Origin: Rhodospirillales bacterium
Lineage (GTDB): Bacteria > Pseudomonadota > Alphaproteobacteria > Acetobacterales > Acetobacteraceae
Direction: 5' to 3'
Length of the DNA stretch: 52,162 nt
Assembly (NCBI GenBank): GCA_025351925.1
Contig: JANXVC010000104.1
Coordinates: forward strand, 1-52,162
Positions 33,871-44,007 of the stretch are shown here, piece by piece. Position 1 is the stretch's first letter, and each line of letters begins with the position of its first letter. The translations under genes and the position numbers were made by a program. The notes under the pieces were generated by a model. The model saw only the letters and a program-made list of their open reading frames with translations. It was not told the DNA's origin and ran no database searches.

Positions 33871-33947
33871 TGGTCGGGGCGCCCGGACTCGAACCGGGGG
33901 CCTCTTGTACCCAAAACAAGCGCGCTACCAGGCTGCGCCACGCCCCG
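33871..33947 (-). tRNA. tRNA-Pro (anticodon TGG), encoded CCA
   Basis: CGGGGCGTGGCGCAGCCTGGTAGCGCGCTTGTTTTGGGTACAAGAGGCCCCCGGTTCGAGTCCGGGCGCCCCGACCA. Confidence 0.95.
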
Positions 33948-34006
33948 GACCAGGCGGCAACCTAGGTTCCAGGTCCCAAAAACGCAAGGCCAACGCAAGG
34001 CCCGCG

Positions 34007-34474
34007 CTATGGCGCCGCGCCGAAGATGCGCTGCTGCACCTTGTCGCCCACCCGGATATCCAGGCGCTTCGCCGTGCCGGCTGCAAGCTCCAAGGTCGCG
34101 CGGACCGGCCCGCGGCTCTCGATGGTGGCGAGGCTGCCGGGTACGGTGTCCTCAGCGACACGGCGGATCGTGCCGTCGGCGTTGATGAACAGCATGTCGA
34201 GCGAGCTGACGGTGTTGCGCATCCACATCGTGCTGTCGCGCGCCACGCCCCAGTCGAACAGCATGCCGCCGTCGGCCGGCACGCTGGGCCGGAACATCAG
34301 GCCGGTCGTCTGCTGCCCCGGCGTCAGCGCCATCTCGACCTGGAAATCATGGCGCTTGCCGTCTCGGGTGGTGATCGACAGCGGCTCCTTCGGCAGCTCG
34401 GGCTGGGCGGTGGTCTGGGCCTGGGTCATCAGCGGCGTCATCACCAAGAAGGCAAGCAGGAGGCGGCGGGTCAT
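34007..34474 (-). CDS. DUF192 family protein
   Basis: [31 protein letters not shown]; signal peptide. Confidence 0.9.
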   Translation of the reverse strand: MTRRLLLAFLVMTPLMTQAQTTAQPELPKEPLSITTRDGKRHDFQVEMALTPGQQTTGLMFRPSVPADGGMLFDWGVARDSTMWMRNTVSSLDMLFINADGTIRRVAEDTVPGSLATIESRGPVRATLELAAGTAKRLDIRVGDKVQQRIFGAAP

Positions 34475-35634
34475 GCAGGGTGCTCCAAAAGCGTCTGGTC
34501 GGCGAGATGTCTGATGGCGTCGCGCACCGGCCCGTCGCGCGGCGCATCGCGGATCGTGGTGAACCAGTGTTCCGGCGGGTTGCGCCCGGCGGCACGGTTG
34601 TAGGTCAGCGCGCGCAGCACCGCCTCGGCCTCCGGCGTGGTGCGGTCCGGGATGGGAATGTCGTTCAGCGTCGCCCAGACCCCAGCCCAGCAACGGCCGA
34701 CGGTGTAAGGGTTGTAGCCGCCGCCGCCGGTGACGATCAGCCGCGGGGCCCGGTTGCGAATCGCCGCCACGACGGACCAATGCGCATTGTTGGACAGCGA
34801 CAGCCGGGCCAGCGGGTCCTCCTCCAGCGCGTCGGCGCCGCACTGCAGGAAGATCGCCTGTGGCCGGTGCGCGGCAATCAATGGCAGGATTGCGTGATCA
34901 AGCAGCCAGGCCATCTCGCTGTCATTAAAACCTTGAGGAACCGGCAGGTTGCGCGCCGCACCCCCGGCGCGGTCGGTGACCAGCCCGGTGAACGGCCAGC
35001 GCTTGGCCTCATGCACGCTGATGGTCAGCACGCGCGCGTCATCGTGGAACGCGTCCTGCACCCCGTCGCCGTGATGGGCGTCAATGTCGAGATAGACGAT
35101 CCGCTCCAGCCCCTGGTCGAGCCAGGCGAGGATGCCCAGCACCGGGTCGTTGAGGTAGCAGAAGCCGCTGGCGCGGTCCGGGCGGCCGTGATGCGTGCCG
35201 CCGCCGGGGCAGTGCACGACGCCACCCTGGGCGGTGAGCCCCGCCGAGAGCATGACACCGCCAGCGGAAGTCATCGGACGGAGGTAGATCTCCGGATACA
35301 CTGGGTTGCCCTCGGCGCCGATGCGGTAGCGGGCGCGGTCGTCCTCAGACACCGCCTGCGCCGCCTCGGCCCGCGCCAGAGCAGCAACATAGTCGGGCGC
35401 ATGGAACCGGGTAACGGCGGCGAGGTCGGCCATCGGCGCCGTGATAAACGCTGTGTCCGGCAGCCAGCCCATCGCCCGGCACAGATCGGTGCAGGTAGTG
35501 ACCCGCGGGATTGCCAGCGGATGCTTGGGGCCATAGGTCGAGCGTCGATAGATCTCGCTGCCGACATAGACGGGATGTTTAAGTGGGGGCGGATGTTCAA
35601 GCGGAGCCGGGCGTTGCCTCGGGTCGTGCAGCAT
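34471..35634 (-). CDS. Histone deacetylase / acetoin utilization family protein
   Basis: YLDIDAHHGDGVQDAFHDD; CPGGGTHHGRPDRASGFCYLND. Confidence 0.93.
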   Translation of the reverse strand: MLHDPRQRPAPLEHPPPLKHPVYVGSEIYRRSTYGPKHPLAIPRVTTCTDLCRAMGWLPDTAFITAPMADLAAVTRFHAPDYVAALARAEAAQAVSEDDRARYRIGAEGNPVYPEIYLRPMTSAGGVMLSAGLTAQGGVVHCPGGGTHHGRPDRASGFCYLNDPVLGILAWLDQGLERIVYLDIDAHHGDGVQDAFHDDARVLTISVHEAKRWPFTGLVTDRAGGAARNLPVPQGFNDSEMAWLLDHAILPLIAAHRPQAIFLQCGADALEEDPLARLSLSNNAHWSVVAAIRNRAPRLIVTGGGGYNPYTVGRCWAGVWATLNDIPIPDRTTPEAEAVLRALTYNRAAGRNPPEHWFTTIRDAPRDGPVRDAIRHLADQTLLEHPA

Positions 35635-35636
35635 AG

Positions 35637-36575
35637 TCAGTCTCGCTGCGGCATGCCGTGCGGCACCACGGTGCTGACGATGCTGCGGTCGAGCGCCTCG
35701 TAGCCAGCGTAGTCGATCGTGGCATACAGCTCGGCGCGGGTCTGCATCTGGTCCAGCACATTCTGCGTGCCGCCGTCGCGACGGATTGCGGCATACAAGC
35801 GCTCAGACGCCCGCGCCGACACGCGCATCGAGCTGACGGGCCAGATGACCATGCGGTAGCCCATCGCCTCGAACTCGGCGGCGGTGAAGAACGGGGTCTG
35901 GCCGAACTCGGTCATGTTGGCGAGCAACGGCACGCCGGGCATGCGGGCGGCGAACTCGCGGAACATGTCGGCGGAGTGCAGCGCCTCCGGGAAGATCGCG
36001 TCGGCGCCGGCGTCCATGTACAGCTTGGCGCGGGCGACGGCGCCGTCCATGCCCTCGCTGGCGGCGGCGTCGGTGCGGGCCATGATATACAAATGCCGCC
36101 GGGCCTTGCGGGCGGCGGCGACCTTGGCGGCCATGTCGTGCGGGTCGGCAAGCCGCTTGTCGTTCAGATGCCCGCACTTCTTGGGCAAAAGCTGGTCCTC
36201 AATGTGCACAGCGCCGGCGCCGGCATCCTCGAAGCTGCGCACCATGCTCATGACGTTCAGCGCCTCGCCGTAGCCGGTATCGCCGTCCACCAGCACCGGC
36301 AGGGCGCTGGCGCGAGTAACCTGGCGGATGAAAAAGCAGACTTCGTCCACCGTGATCATGCCGAGGTCCGGCAAGCCCATGCTGGCGGTCATTGCGGCAC
36401 CAGAGAGATAGGCGGCTTCAAACCCCGCCGCCTTCGCCTGCAATGCAGCCATGCCATTATGCGCGCCGGGAATTTGCAGGATGCCGCCGCGCTCAAGCCC
36501 CTGGCCTTCGACAAGAGCGCGGAACCGAACGCCGGCGGGCTCGGCAGGAACCTCGCTGGCAACCAGGTATGACAT
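35637..36575 (-). CDS. Isocitrate lyase/PEP mutase family protein
   Basis: PVLVDGDTGYGEALNVMSMVRSFEDAGAGAVHIEDQLLPKKCGH. Confidence 0.92.
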   Translation of the reverse strand: MSYLVASEVPAEPAGVRFRALVEGQGLERGGILQIPGAHNGMAALQAKAAGFEAAYLSGAAMTASMGLPDLGMITVDEVCFFIRQVTRASALPVLVDGDTGYGEALNVMSMVRSFEDAGAGAVHIEDQLLPKKCGHLNDKRLADPHDMAAKVAAARKARRHLYIMARTDAAASEGMDGAVARAKLYMDAGADAIFPEALHSADMFREFAARMPGVPLLANMTEFGQTPFFTAAEFEAMGYRMVIWPVSSMRVSARASERLYAAIRRDGGTQNVLDQMQTRAELYATIDYAGYEALDRSIVSTVVPHGMPQRD

Positions 36576-36701
36576 GGGGCGGCTCCGGAACACGTGAGAA
36601 GGCAAGTCGTTTATCAGGTCTCTACGGGAACGTCAGGTAGGGTCGGTTGCGTGGTTGGCACCCTGCCGGTAACGTCCGGCGCGCTGAAGGAAGGTGACGA
36701 C

Positions 36702-37382
36702 ATGGACATGACAGGCGAGCGGCGTATCCCCGCGCCCCGGCAAAAGGTGTGGGACGCGCTGAACGATCCTGAGGTGCTGAAGCTGTGCATCCCGGGCTGC
36801 GAGAGCCTGGAGAAGACGTCGGACACCGACCTCAAGGCGACGGCGGCGGTTAAGATCGGCCCAATCTCCACCCGGTTTACCGGCAAAGTCCAGCTTACCG
36901 ATCTCGATCCGCCCAACAGCTACCGCATCAGCGGCGAGGGCCAGGGCGGCGTTGCTGGGTTCGCCAAGGGCGGCGCCAATGTGCGGCTGTCCGACGACGG
37001 CGTGGGCACGCTGCTGCAATACGACGTGAAGGCACAGGTCGGCGGCAAGATCGCGCAGCTCGGCGCGCGGCTGATCGACGCGACCAGCAAGCAGATGGCC
37101 GACCTGTTCTTCGACCGTTTCACTGCCGAGGTCGCGGTTCCTGCGCCGGCGGAAGCGACGATGGGTGCCGCCGAGCCGGTCGCCGGCACTTCGGACCCCC
37201 TGGCGCCCGTAACCGCGCCGCAGCCGGCGGTGGCCAAAGCGCGCGCCAAGGCACCGGCCGCGATCAGCATCTTCTCGATGATCCCCGAACAGCCGTTCGG
37301 CTTCCCGCGCATCGCTTTCGTCGGCGCGGCGCTGTATCTGATCATCTTTATCATGATCTTCAAAAGCTACGTCTTTGGCTGA
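36702..37382 (+). CDS. coxG: CoxG-like SRPBCC protein with C-terminal membrane anchor
   Basis: GERRIPAPRQKVWDALNDPEVLKLCIPGCESLE; C-terminal TM helix. Confidence 0.92.
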   Translation: MDMTGERRIPAPRQKVWDALNDPEVLKLCIPGCESLEKTSDTDLKATAAVKIGPISTRFTGKVQLTDLDPPNSYRISGEGQGGVAGFAKGGANVRLSDDGVGTLLQYDVKAQVGGKIAQLGARLIDATSKQMADLFFDRFTAEVAVPAPAEATMGAAEPVAGTSDPLAPVTAPQPAVAKARAKAPAAISIFSMIPEQPFGFPRIAFVGAALYLIIFIMIFKSYVFG

Positions 37383-38304
37383 CTTGCATCTGGCCGGCAC
37401 ACTGCCCGGCACCGTCGCCGAGACCGCCGCCCTGCTGGCGGCCGGCGGCTACATCGCGGACCGTGGCCTGTCCACCACGGTGCATTTGGCGCTTGCCATG
37501 CGGCGTCCGCTGTTCCTTGAGGGCGAGCCGGGCACCGGCAAGACCGAGATCGCCAAGGTACTGGCAGAGGGATTGGGCCGCAGGCTGGTGCGGCTGCAGT
37601 GCTATGACGGCATGGACCTATCGGCGGCAGCTTATGAATGGGACCATGCGCGGCAGTTGATGGCGATCCGCCTGGCGGAGGCCGGCGGCGACCGCAACCA
37701 GGACCGGCTCGCCGAGAGCATCTTCTCCCGCCCGTTCCTGCAGGCCCGGCCGCTGCTGTCCGCCATCGACCCGGACCTGCCGCCCGCCGTGCTGCTGATC
37801 GACGAGCTGGACCGCGCCGACGAGCCGTTCGAGGCCTTCTTGCTCGAGCTGCTGGCCGATTTCCAGATCACCGTCCCGGAATACGGCACGGTTCGTGCCG
37901 CTATCCCGCCGGTCGTCGTGCTGACCAGCAACCGGACGCGCGAGGTGCACGACGCGATCCGCCGCCGCTGCCTATACCAATGGGTGGACTATCCGTCGGC
38001 GTCCCGCGAGCGCGCGATCCTGGCCGCCAAGGCGCCGGGCCTGCCGGAGCGGCTGTCGCATGAGGTGGTTACTTTTGTGCAGCGGCTCCGGGACACCGAC
38101 CTGTTCAAGCTGCCTGGCGTGGCTGAGACAATCGACTGGGCGGCTGCGCTGCAGTACTTGGACCAGACCGAGCTGAGCACCGAGGCCGTCGATGAGACGC
38201 TGGGCGTGCTGCTGAAATATCAAGACGACATCGCCAAGGTGCGCGGCGCCGAGGCGGGCCGCTTGATGGCGGAGGCCAAGGCGGGAACCCAGGCGGCGCC
38301 ATGA
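37375..38304 (+). CDS. coxD: MoxR-family AAA+ ATPase, CoxD-like (TTG start)
   Basis: FLEGEPGTGKTEIAKVLAEGLGRRLVRLQCYDGMD; LLIDELDRADEPFEAFLLELL. Confidence 0.92.
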   Translation: MADLHLAGTLPGTVAETAALLAAGGYIADRGLSTTVHLALAMRRPLFLEGEPGTGKTEIAKVLAEGLGRRLVRLQCYDGMDLSAAAYEWDHARQLMAIRLAEAGGDRNQDRLAESIFSRPFLQARPLLSAIDPDLPPAVLLIDELDRADEPFEAFLLELLADFQITVPEYGTVRAAIPPVVVLTSNRTREVHDAIRRRCLYQWVDYPSASRERAILAAKAPGLPERLSHEVVTFVQRLRDTDLFKLPGVAETIDWAAALQYLDQTELSTEAVDETLGVLLKYQDDIAKVRGAEAGRLMAEAKAGTQAAP

Positions 38305-39500
38305 CCGCCGCCGCCGGCATGCTGAGCGCGAACGTCATGCACTTCGCCCGCCTGCTGCGACGGGCTGGCTTGCCGGTCGGACCCGCTGAGGTGATCGCCG
38401 CCGGGCAGGCGCTGGAGCTGATTGACCTCGGCGACCGCAGCCAGGCCCGTGCGGCGCTGCGCGGCCTCATGGTGCACCGCCACGAGCACATGGACCTGTT
38501 CGACCACGCCTTCGACCTGTTCTGGCGTGATCCCAACGCGTCGCAGCACGCCGCCGCCATGGCTCTGCTGGAAGGCCGCCCGCCTCAGGAACAGCCGCCG
38601 CAGCCTGGCACCCGCCGCATCGCCGAGGCCATGACCCCGCCGCGCGCCCGTCCGCCCAAGGCGGAGGAGGCACCGCCCGAGCTCGACGCCGTCATGACCG
38701 TGAGCGAGCAGGAGCAGCTGCGCGCCATGGATTTCGAGCAGATGAGCGCCGAGCAGGTTGGGCGGGCGAAGGCGGAAATCCGACGCTTGTCCCTCCCCCT
38801 CGACCTGCGCCGCACCCGACGGCTGCGGCCGGACACGCATGGGCCGCGCATTGACCTCGCGGCCACGCTGCGCCGCAGCCTGCGCCGCGGCGGCGAGATG
38901 GTGGACCTGTCGCGCAGCGCCCGCGTGGTGCGTCCGCCGCCGCTGGTGGTGCTGTGCGACATCTCGGGCAGCATGGCGCGCTACGCCCAGGTCTTGCTGC
39001 ATTTCCTGCACGCGGTGGCGAATGACCGCGACCGGGTGCACGTGTTCCTGTTCGGCACGAGGCTGTCCAACATCACCCGGCAATTGCGCTTCCGGGACCC
39101 CGAGGTGGCGTTCCAGATGGTGTCGCACGCGGTGCCCGACTGGTCCGGCGGCACGCGGATCGGCGAGGCGCTGCAGGAGTTCAACCAGCGCTGGGCCCGG
39201 CGCGTGCTGGGCCAGGGCGCCGTGGTGCTGCTGGTGACGGACGGGCTCGACCGCGACGGCGCTGCGGGCCTGGCCGAGAACATGGATCGGCTGCATCGCT
39301 CCTGCCGCCGGCTGATCTGGCTAAACCCCCTGTTGCGGTGGGATGGGTTCCAGCCCAAATCCAGCGGTATCCGGGCGATGCTGCCGCATGTGGACGAGTT
39401 TCGGACGGTCCATAGCCTCGACAGCCTGCGCAACCTGGTGGACCTGCTGTCCCGCCCGGCGCCGCCGCGCGGACGCGACCTAAGATGGAGATCTGCATGA
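38301..39500 (+). CDS. coxE: VWA domain protein, CoxE-like
   Basis: VVLCDISGSMARYAQVLLHFLHAV; FLFGTRLSNITRQL. Confidence 0.92.
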   Translation: MTAAAGMLSANVMHFARLLRRAGLPVGPAEVIAAGQALELIDLGDRSQARAALRGLMVHRHEHMDLFDHAFDLFWRDPNASQHAAAMALLEGRPPQEQPPQPGTRRIAEAMTPPRARPPKAEEAPPELDAVMTVSEQEQLRAMDFEQMSAEQVGRAKAEIRRLSLPLDLRRTRRLRPDTHGPRIDLAATLRRSLRRGGEMVDLSRSARVVRPPPLVVLCDISGSMARYAQVLLHFLHAVANDRDRVHVFLFGTRLSNITRQLRFRDPEVAFQMVSHAVPDWSGGTRIGEALQEFNQRWARRVLGQGAVVLLVTDGLDRDGAAGLAENMDRLHRSCRRLIWLNPLLRWDGFQPKSSGIRAMLPHVDEFRTVHSLDSLRNLVDLLSRPAPPRGRDLRWRSA

Positions 39501-39817
39501 GCGAAACCGAAGACGTGCTGGGCACCGCCGCCGCGTGGTCGAAGGCCGGCGAGCAGGTGGCGATCGCGACGGTGACGGAGACGTGGGGCAGCTCGCCGCG
39601 TCCGGCGGGCAGCCAGATGGCGGTGACGGCGAGCGGCCGGATGGCCGGGTCGGTCAGCGGCGGCTGCATCGAGGGCGCGGTGGCCGACGCGGCTAAGCGC
39701 ACGATGGAGACCGGCACGCCGCAACTGCTGGAATTCGGCGTGACCAATGAGCGCGCCTGGGAGGTTGGCCTGGCCTGCGGCGGCAAGCTGAAGGTGTTCG
39801 TCGAGCGTCTGGGATGA
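39497..39817 (+). CDS. XdhC/CoxI N-terminal domain protein
   Basis: VTETWGSSPRPAGSQMAVTASGRMAGSVSGGCIEGAV. Confidence 0.92.
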   Translation: MSETEDVLGTAAAWSKAGEQVAIATVTETWGSSPRPAGSQMAVTASGRMAGSVSGGCIEGAVADAAKRTMETGTPQLLEFGVTNERAWEVGLACGGKLKVFVERLG

Positions 39818-40500
39818 GACTGGACCTGCTGGCCGGGCTGGAGGAGGCGCGGGCGGCGCTGCGTCCGGTGGTGCTGGCGACCCGGCTACCCTCCGGCGAG
39901 CAGTTCCTGTTGCCCTACACGGACGCGCCGGACGGGCTGGCGGCGGCTGCCGGATCGGTGTTGCAGGCAGACCGCAGCCAGACGGTCGAGATCGACGGGG
40001 CCCAGTGGTTCCTGCAAGCCTATAACCCGCCGCTCCGCCTTGTGGTGGTGGGCGCCGTGCACATCGCTCAGGCATTGGTGCCGATGGCGGCTGGCCTGGG
40101 ATACGGAGTAACGGTGGCCGATCCGCGCCGGGCCTTTGCCAGCGACGAGCGGTTTCCCGGCGTGACCGTCAGCACGGAGTGGCCGGATGAGGCGATGGAT
40201 GCGCTCCGTCCCGACAGCCGGACCGCTGTCGTGACGCTGACGCATGACCCGAAGCTCGATGACCCGGCGCTCGACCGGGCGCTGCGGTCGCAGGCGTTCT
40301 ACATCGGGGCGCTGGGCTCCCGGAAGACGCACGCCGCGCGGCTCGGCCGGCTGCGCGAATTGGGCCACGATGACGATTCGATGGCGCGCATCCGTGGGCC
40401 GGTCGGCCTCGATATCGGCGCTGTGACGGCGCCGGAGATCGCGCTGTCGATCCTGGCGCAGATCGTCGCGGTCCGGCGCAAGGCGGCGCTCGTCGGGTGA
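39814..40500 (+). CDS. XdhC Rossmann-domain protein (CoxF/XdhC_C)
   Basis: LRLVVVGAVHIAQALVPMAAGLGYGVTVADPR; FYIGALGSRKTHAARLGRL. Confidence 0.92.
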   Translation: MRLDLLAGLEEARAALRPVVLATRLPSGEQFLLPYTDAPDGLAAAAGSVLQADRSQTVEIDGAQWFLQAYNPPLRLVVVGAVHIAQALVPMAAGLGYGVTVADPRRAFASDERFPGVTVSTEWPDEAMDALRPDSRTAVVTLTHDPKLDDPALDRALRSQAFYIGALGSRKTHAARLGRLRELGHDDDSMARIRGPVGLDIGAVTAPEIALSILAQIVAVRRKAALVG

Positions 40501-42134
40501 TTTTCGGCCGGATTGCGCTGGCGGACGCCCTCGGCGCGGTGCTGGCGCACACGCAGCGCCTGCCGGGCAGCGTGCTGCGGAAGGGCGCGGTGCTGGATGC
40601 GGCGGCGATCGAGGCGTTGCGGGGCGTCGGCATGGACGACGTGATCGCGGCTCGCCTCGAGCCTGGCGATGTCGCAGAGGATGCCGCCGCCGCTCGGCTG
40701 GCGCAGGCGCTCGCGACAACGACACTTACGGCGACGCGCGCCAGCACGGGGCGGGTAAACCTCGTAGCGACGACACCGGGGCTGCTGCGGGTGGACCGGG
40801 CCGGGCTTGACGCGCTGAACGCGGTGCATGAGGCGCTGACCGTCGGGACGCTGCCGGACGCCGCCAGCGTCGCGGCGCGGGAGATGGTGGCGACCATCAA
40901 AATCATCCCGTTCGCCGTTGCGGAGAGCGTGCTGGCCGAGGCCGAGCGCGTGGCCCAGCAGTGCCCGCTGCTACAGCTGCATCCATTCCGCCCGCTGCGT
41001 GTCGGCCTGGTCATGACCAGCCTGCCTGGTATGAAACACAGCATCCTGGCCGGCACGGCGGAGGCGACGGCCGCCCGCGTCGCTGGTCTCACCGGCATCC
41101 TGCTGCCGCCGCTGGAGCGCGCCCACGCCGAGGCGCCGATCGCCGAGGCGCTACGGGCGCTGATGGCCCAGGATGCCGATATCCTGCTCGTAGCGGGCGC
41201 CAGCGCGGTGGTGGACCGGCGAGACGTGGGACCGGCGGGGATCGTGGCGGCCGGGGGCGAGATCCTGCATTTTGGTATGCCGGTCGATCCCGGCAACCTG
41301 ATCTGCCTGGGGCGGATCGGGACGCGGCCGGCGCTGGTGCTGCCCGGCTGCGCGCGCAGCCCGAAGCTGAACGGCATCGACTGGGTGCTGTCGCGACTGT
41401 TTGCAGGGCAAGAAGTGGACAGGGCAGTGATCGCCGGGATGGGCGTGGGCGGCTTGCTGAAGGACGTTGGCGTGCGTCCATTGCACCGCGCGAAGGCCGT
41501 GGCGCCGGTTGCGGAGGCCGTCACACCGGTGGTGGCGGGTATTGTGCTGGCGGCCGGCCGGTCCAGCCGGATGGCGCCGCAAAATAAGCTTTTGGTGCCG
41601 GACCGCGCCGGACGGCCGATGGTGGCGCGGGTGGTCGATAACCTGCTGTCGAGCGCCGCGCGCCCGGTGATCGTGGTGACCGGGAACCGGGCCGAGGAGG
41701 TCCGCGCCGCCATCGCCGGGCGCCCGGTGCAGGTGGTGCACGCTGCGGACTACGCGGACGGCCTGTCCGCCAGCCTGCGGGCAGGGATCGCGGCGATTCC
41801 TCCGACAGCCTCGGCGGCATTGGTCTGCCTCGGTGACATGCCGCTGGTGACGGGGCGAATGATCGACCGGCTGATCGAGGCCTACGACCCCGACGAAGGC
41901 CGGTCCGTCGTCGTCCCCACCTGCCGGGGCAAGATCGGCAACCCCGTGCTGTGGGACCGGCGGTTCTTCCCCGATATTGCTGGCCTCGTCGGCGACGTGG
42001 GCGCGCGGCCGCTGCTGGAGCGCCACAGCGAGTATGTAGCGCAGGTCGAGTTGGACGACGACGCCGTGCTACGTGATTTCGACACAGTAGAGTCGCTGGC
42101 GACGCTGCCAGCGCATATCCGACCGGCTGATTAA
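40497..42134 (+). CDS. Fused molybdopterin-binding (MoCF-like) + MobA/MocA-like nucleotidyltransferase (GTG start)
   Basis: LVMTSLPGMKHSILAGTAEATAARVAGL; GIVLAAGRSSRMAPQNKLLVPDRAG; LVCLGDMPLVTGRMI. Confidence 0.92.
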   Translation: MIFGRIALADALGAVLAHTQRLPGSVLRKGAVLDAAAIEALRGVGMDDVIAARLEPGDVAEDAAAARLAQALATTTLTATRASTGRVNLVATTPGLLRVDRAGLDALNAVHEALTVGTLPDAASVAAREMVATIKIIPFAVAESVLAEAERVAQQCPLLQLHPFRPLRVGLVMTSLPGMKHSILAGTAEATAARVAGLTGILLPPLERAHAEAPIAEALRALMAQDADILLVAGASAVVDRRDVGPAGIVAAGGEILHFGMPVDPGNLICLGRIGTRPALVLPGCARSPKLNGIDWVLSRLFAGQEVDRAVIAGMGVGGLLKDVGVRPLHRAKAVAPVAEAVTPVVAGIVLAAGRSSRMAPQNKLLVPDRAGRPMVARVVDNLLSSAARPVIVVTGNRAEEVRAAIAGRPVQVVHAADYADGLSASLRAGIAAIPPTASAALVCLGDMPLVTGRMIDRLIEAYDPDEGRSVVVPTCRGKIGNPVLWDRRFFPDIAGLVGDVGARPLLERHSEYVAQVELDDDAVLRDFDTVESLATLPAHIRPAD

Positions 42135-42161
42135 CGTCGCGTCTGATTAGCCCCCGGCTGA

Positions 42162-43424
42162 TTAACTCAACGCCGCCGCAACCCAGGCCGCCCAGGCCAG
42201 CGCCTCGCGGTCCCGCCCGCGCGGGGCGACGATCTGCAGGCCCAGCGGCATCCCGTTTGGCCCGACGCCGGCAGGGACCGTGACGCAGGGCACGTGCAAA
42301 CTGGTCCAGATGAAGTTGAACCCCGCATCACCGGTCCAGGCCAGCCCAGGCGGCGCCTCCCCGGCGGCGGAGGGCGTCAGCAGGATGTCGAGATCGCCGA
42401 GGATGGCCTCGAAGTCCGACCGCAGAAAGCGGAACAGCGCGTGGCTCTCGATCAGCGCCGCCTCGGGCTGCGCCAGGCCCCACTCCATGCGTTCGCGAAG
42501 CGACGGACTCAACTGGTCGCGGGCGGTGTTCATCTCCCAGCCCAGGGCGCGCGCGCTCTCGTTGTTCATGATGACGGCGTGGGCGGCCTCGAGCGCTGCA
42601 AACTCGGACGGCAGTCCGAAGTCGCGGACGTGGGCGCCGGCGTAGGCGAGCCGGCCGGCAGCGCGTTCGAACAAGGCGGTGGTCTCCGGCGCGGCACGGT
42701 CCCAGGATGGCGAACGGCAAACGCCGATGCGCGGGCTGGATAGCGGCCGGACATCGGGGTCGCCCAGGTCGTGCCCGGACACCGCGCCGGCGAACAGGGC
42801 GCAGTCGGCGACGCTGCGGGCCATGACGCCGACGGTGTCGAGGCTGTCCGACATCAGCTTCATGCCGTTGCGGTTTATCAGGCCGAAGGTGGGCTTGTAG
42901 CCGACCACGCCGCAGAACGCCGCAGGACGGATCACGCTGCCCGCGGTCTGGGTGCCGAACGCCAGCGGGAAGAAACCGGCCGCGACGCCCGCCGCCGAGC
43001 CGCTGCTGGAGCCGCCGGGCGTGCGGCCAGGGTCATGCGGATTGGTGGTAGGGCCGGGCGAGCGGGTGGCGAACTCGGTGGTGATGGTCTTGCCAAGCAC
43101 GACGGCGCCGGCGGCCCGGGCCCAGGCGACGCAGGCCGCGTCGGCTCGCGGGCGGTGGCCACGCCAGATCGGCGAGTTGTATTCGCTGGGCATGTCAGCG
43201 GTGTCCAGCACGTCCTTCACGCCTATCGGCATCCCGTGCAGCGGGCCCGGACGTGGTGTGGCGCCCCTGGCCTGGGCCGGATCGAAGAACGCCATGGCCT
43301 GCACCACGGCCTCACGCGCGGCCATGCGGTCGAGGCAGGCCTCCATCAGCTCGGCAGGCGCCAGGGTGCCGGCGCGGATGGCCCGGGCGGCGGCGGTCGC
43401 GGTGAGCGCGGCGGGGTCGGCCAT
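42162..43424 (-). CDS. Amidase (amidase signature family)
   Basis: GRTPGGSSSGSAAGVAAGFFPLAFGTQTAGSVIRPAAFCGVVGYKPT. Confidence 0.93.
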   Translation of the reverse strand: MADPAALTATAAARAIRAGTLAPAELMEACLDRMAAREAVVQAMAFFDPAQARGATPRPGPLHGMPIGVKDVLDTADMPSEYNSPIWRGHRPRADAACVAWARAAGAVVLGKTITTEFATRSPGPTTNPHDPGRTPGGSSSGSAAGVAAGFFPLAFGTQTAGSVIRPAAFCGVVGYKPTFGLINRNGMKLMSDSLDTVGVMARSVADCALFAGAVSGHDLGDPDVRPLSSPRIGVCRSPSWDRAAPETTALFERAAGRLAYAGAHVRDFGLPSEFAALEAAHAVIMNNESARALGWEMNTARDQLSPSLRERMEWGLAQPEAALIESHALFRFLRSDFEAILGDLDILLTPSAAGEAPPGLAWTGDAGFNFIWTSLHVPCVTVPAGVGPNGMPLGLQIVAPRGRDREALAWAAWVAAALS

Positions 43425-43488
43425 AATTCCTCCTGCGTTGTGCTGAACTAGGCTGGCGCACCCGTGGCTGCGGGTCCATCTCTATTGC

Positions 43489-44007
43489 GTGATGCAGCAC
43501 TCTCCCGCTCCCATCCAGGTCGGCCGCACCCAGGATGGCACCATGACCTACTTCGTCGATCTGCCACCGGAGGCGCTGCCGCCGGTGCTGGGGCGCGACC
43601 TCGCGGCGGCGTGGGAGGCGGCGCGGGACGCAGCTGCCGACGCTGCCTGGGGCGCCGGGCGGCTGTTCCGCTTCCGTCGGCCGGACGGCAGCGTCACCGA
43701 CCTCGCTCTGTCCGACGAGGACGCTCGGTGCTGGGCAAGCGCCGTGGACGGGACCGTGGGGATGCAGACGAGCTATGGCTTGTCCCTGTGCCTGCGGCTT
43801 CTCGCGCTGGTGGACTTGCTGGCGCGGGCGCCCTGGACCGCGAACCTGTTTCAGATCGGCCGCACCGGGACTGCGCTGCATCCGGCCCTGCTGAGCACCG
43901 CCGCCACGGCGCAGTTGACGGCCGATGCCCGGTTTGACGAGACCGGGTTCCGCGCAAGGCTGGCCTTCCTACCCGGCACGACCCCCTCTACAGGAGCGCT
44001 CGCATGA
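43489..44007 (+). CDS. Hypothetical protein
   Basis: Coding-like ORF with 4-bp ATGA overlap to the next gene. Confidence 0.6.
   Translation: MMQHSPAPIQVGRTQDGTMTYFVDLPPEALPPVLGRDLAAAWEAARDAAADAAWGAGRLFRFRRPDGSVTDLALSDEDARCWASAVDGTVGMQTSYGLSLCLRLLALVDLLARAPWTANLFQIGRTGTALHPALLSTAATAQLTADARFDETGFRARLAFLPGTTPSTGALA

Noticed and set aside
34480-35703. 407-aa plus-strand ORF opposite the histone deacetylase family gene
   Set aside because: Antisense to a well-supported CDS
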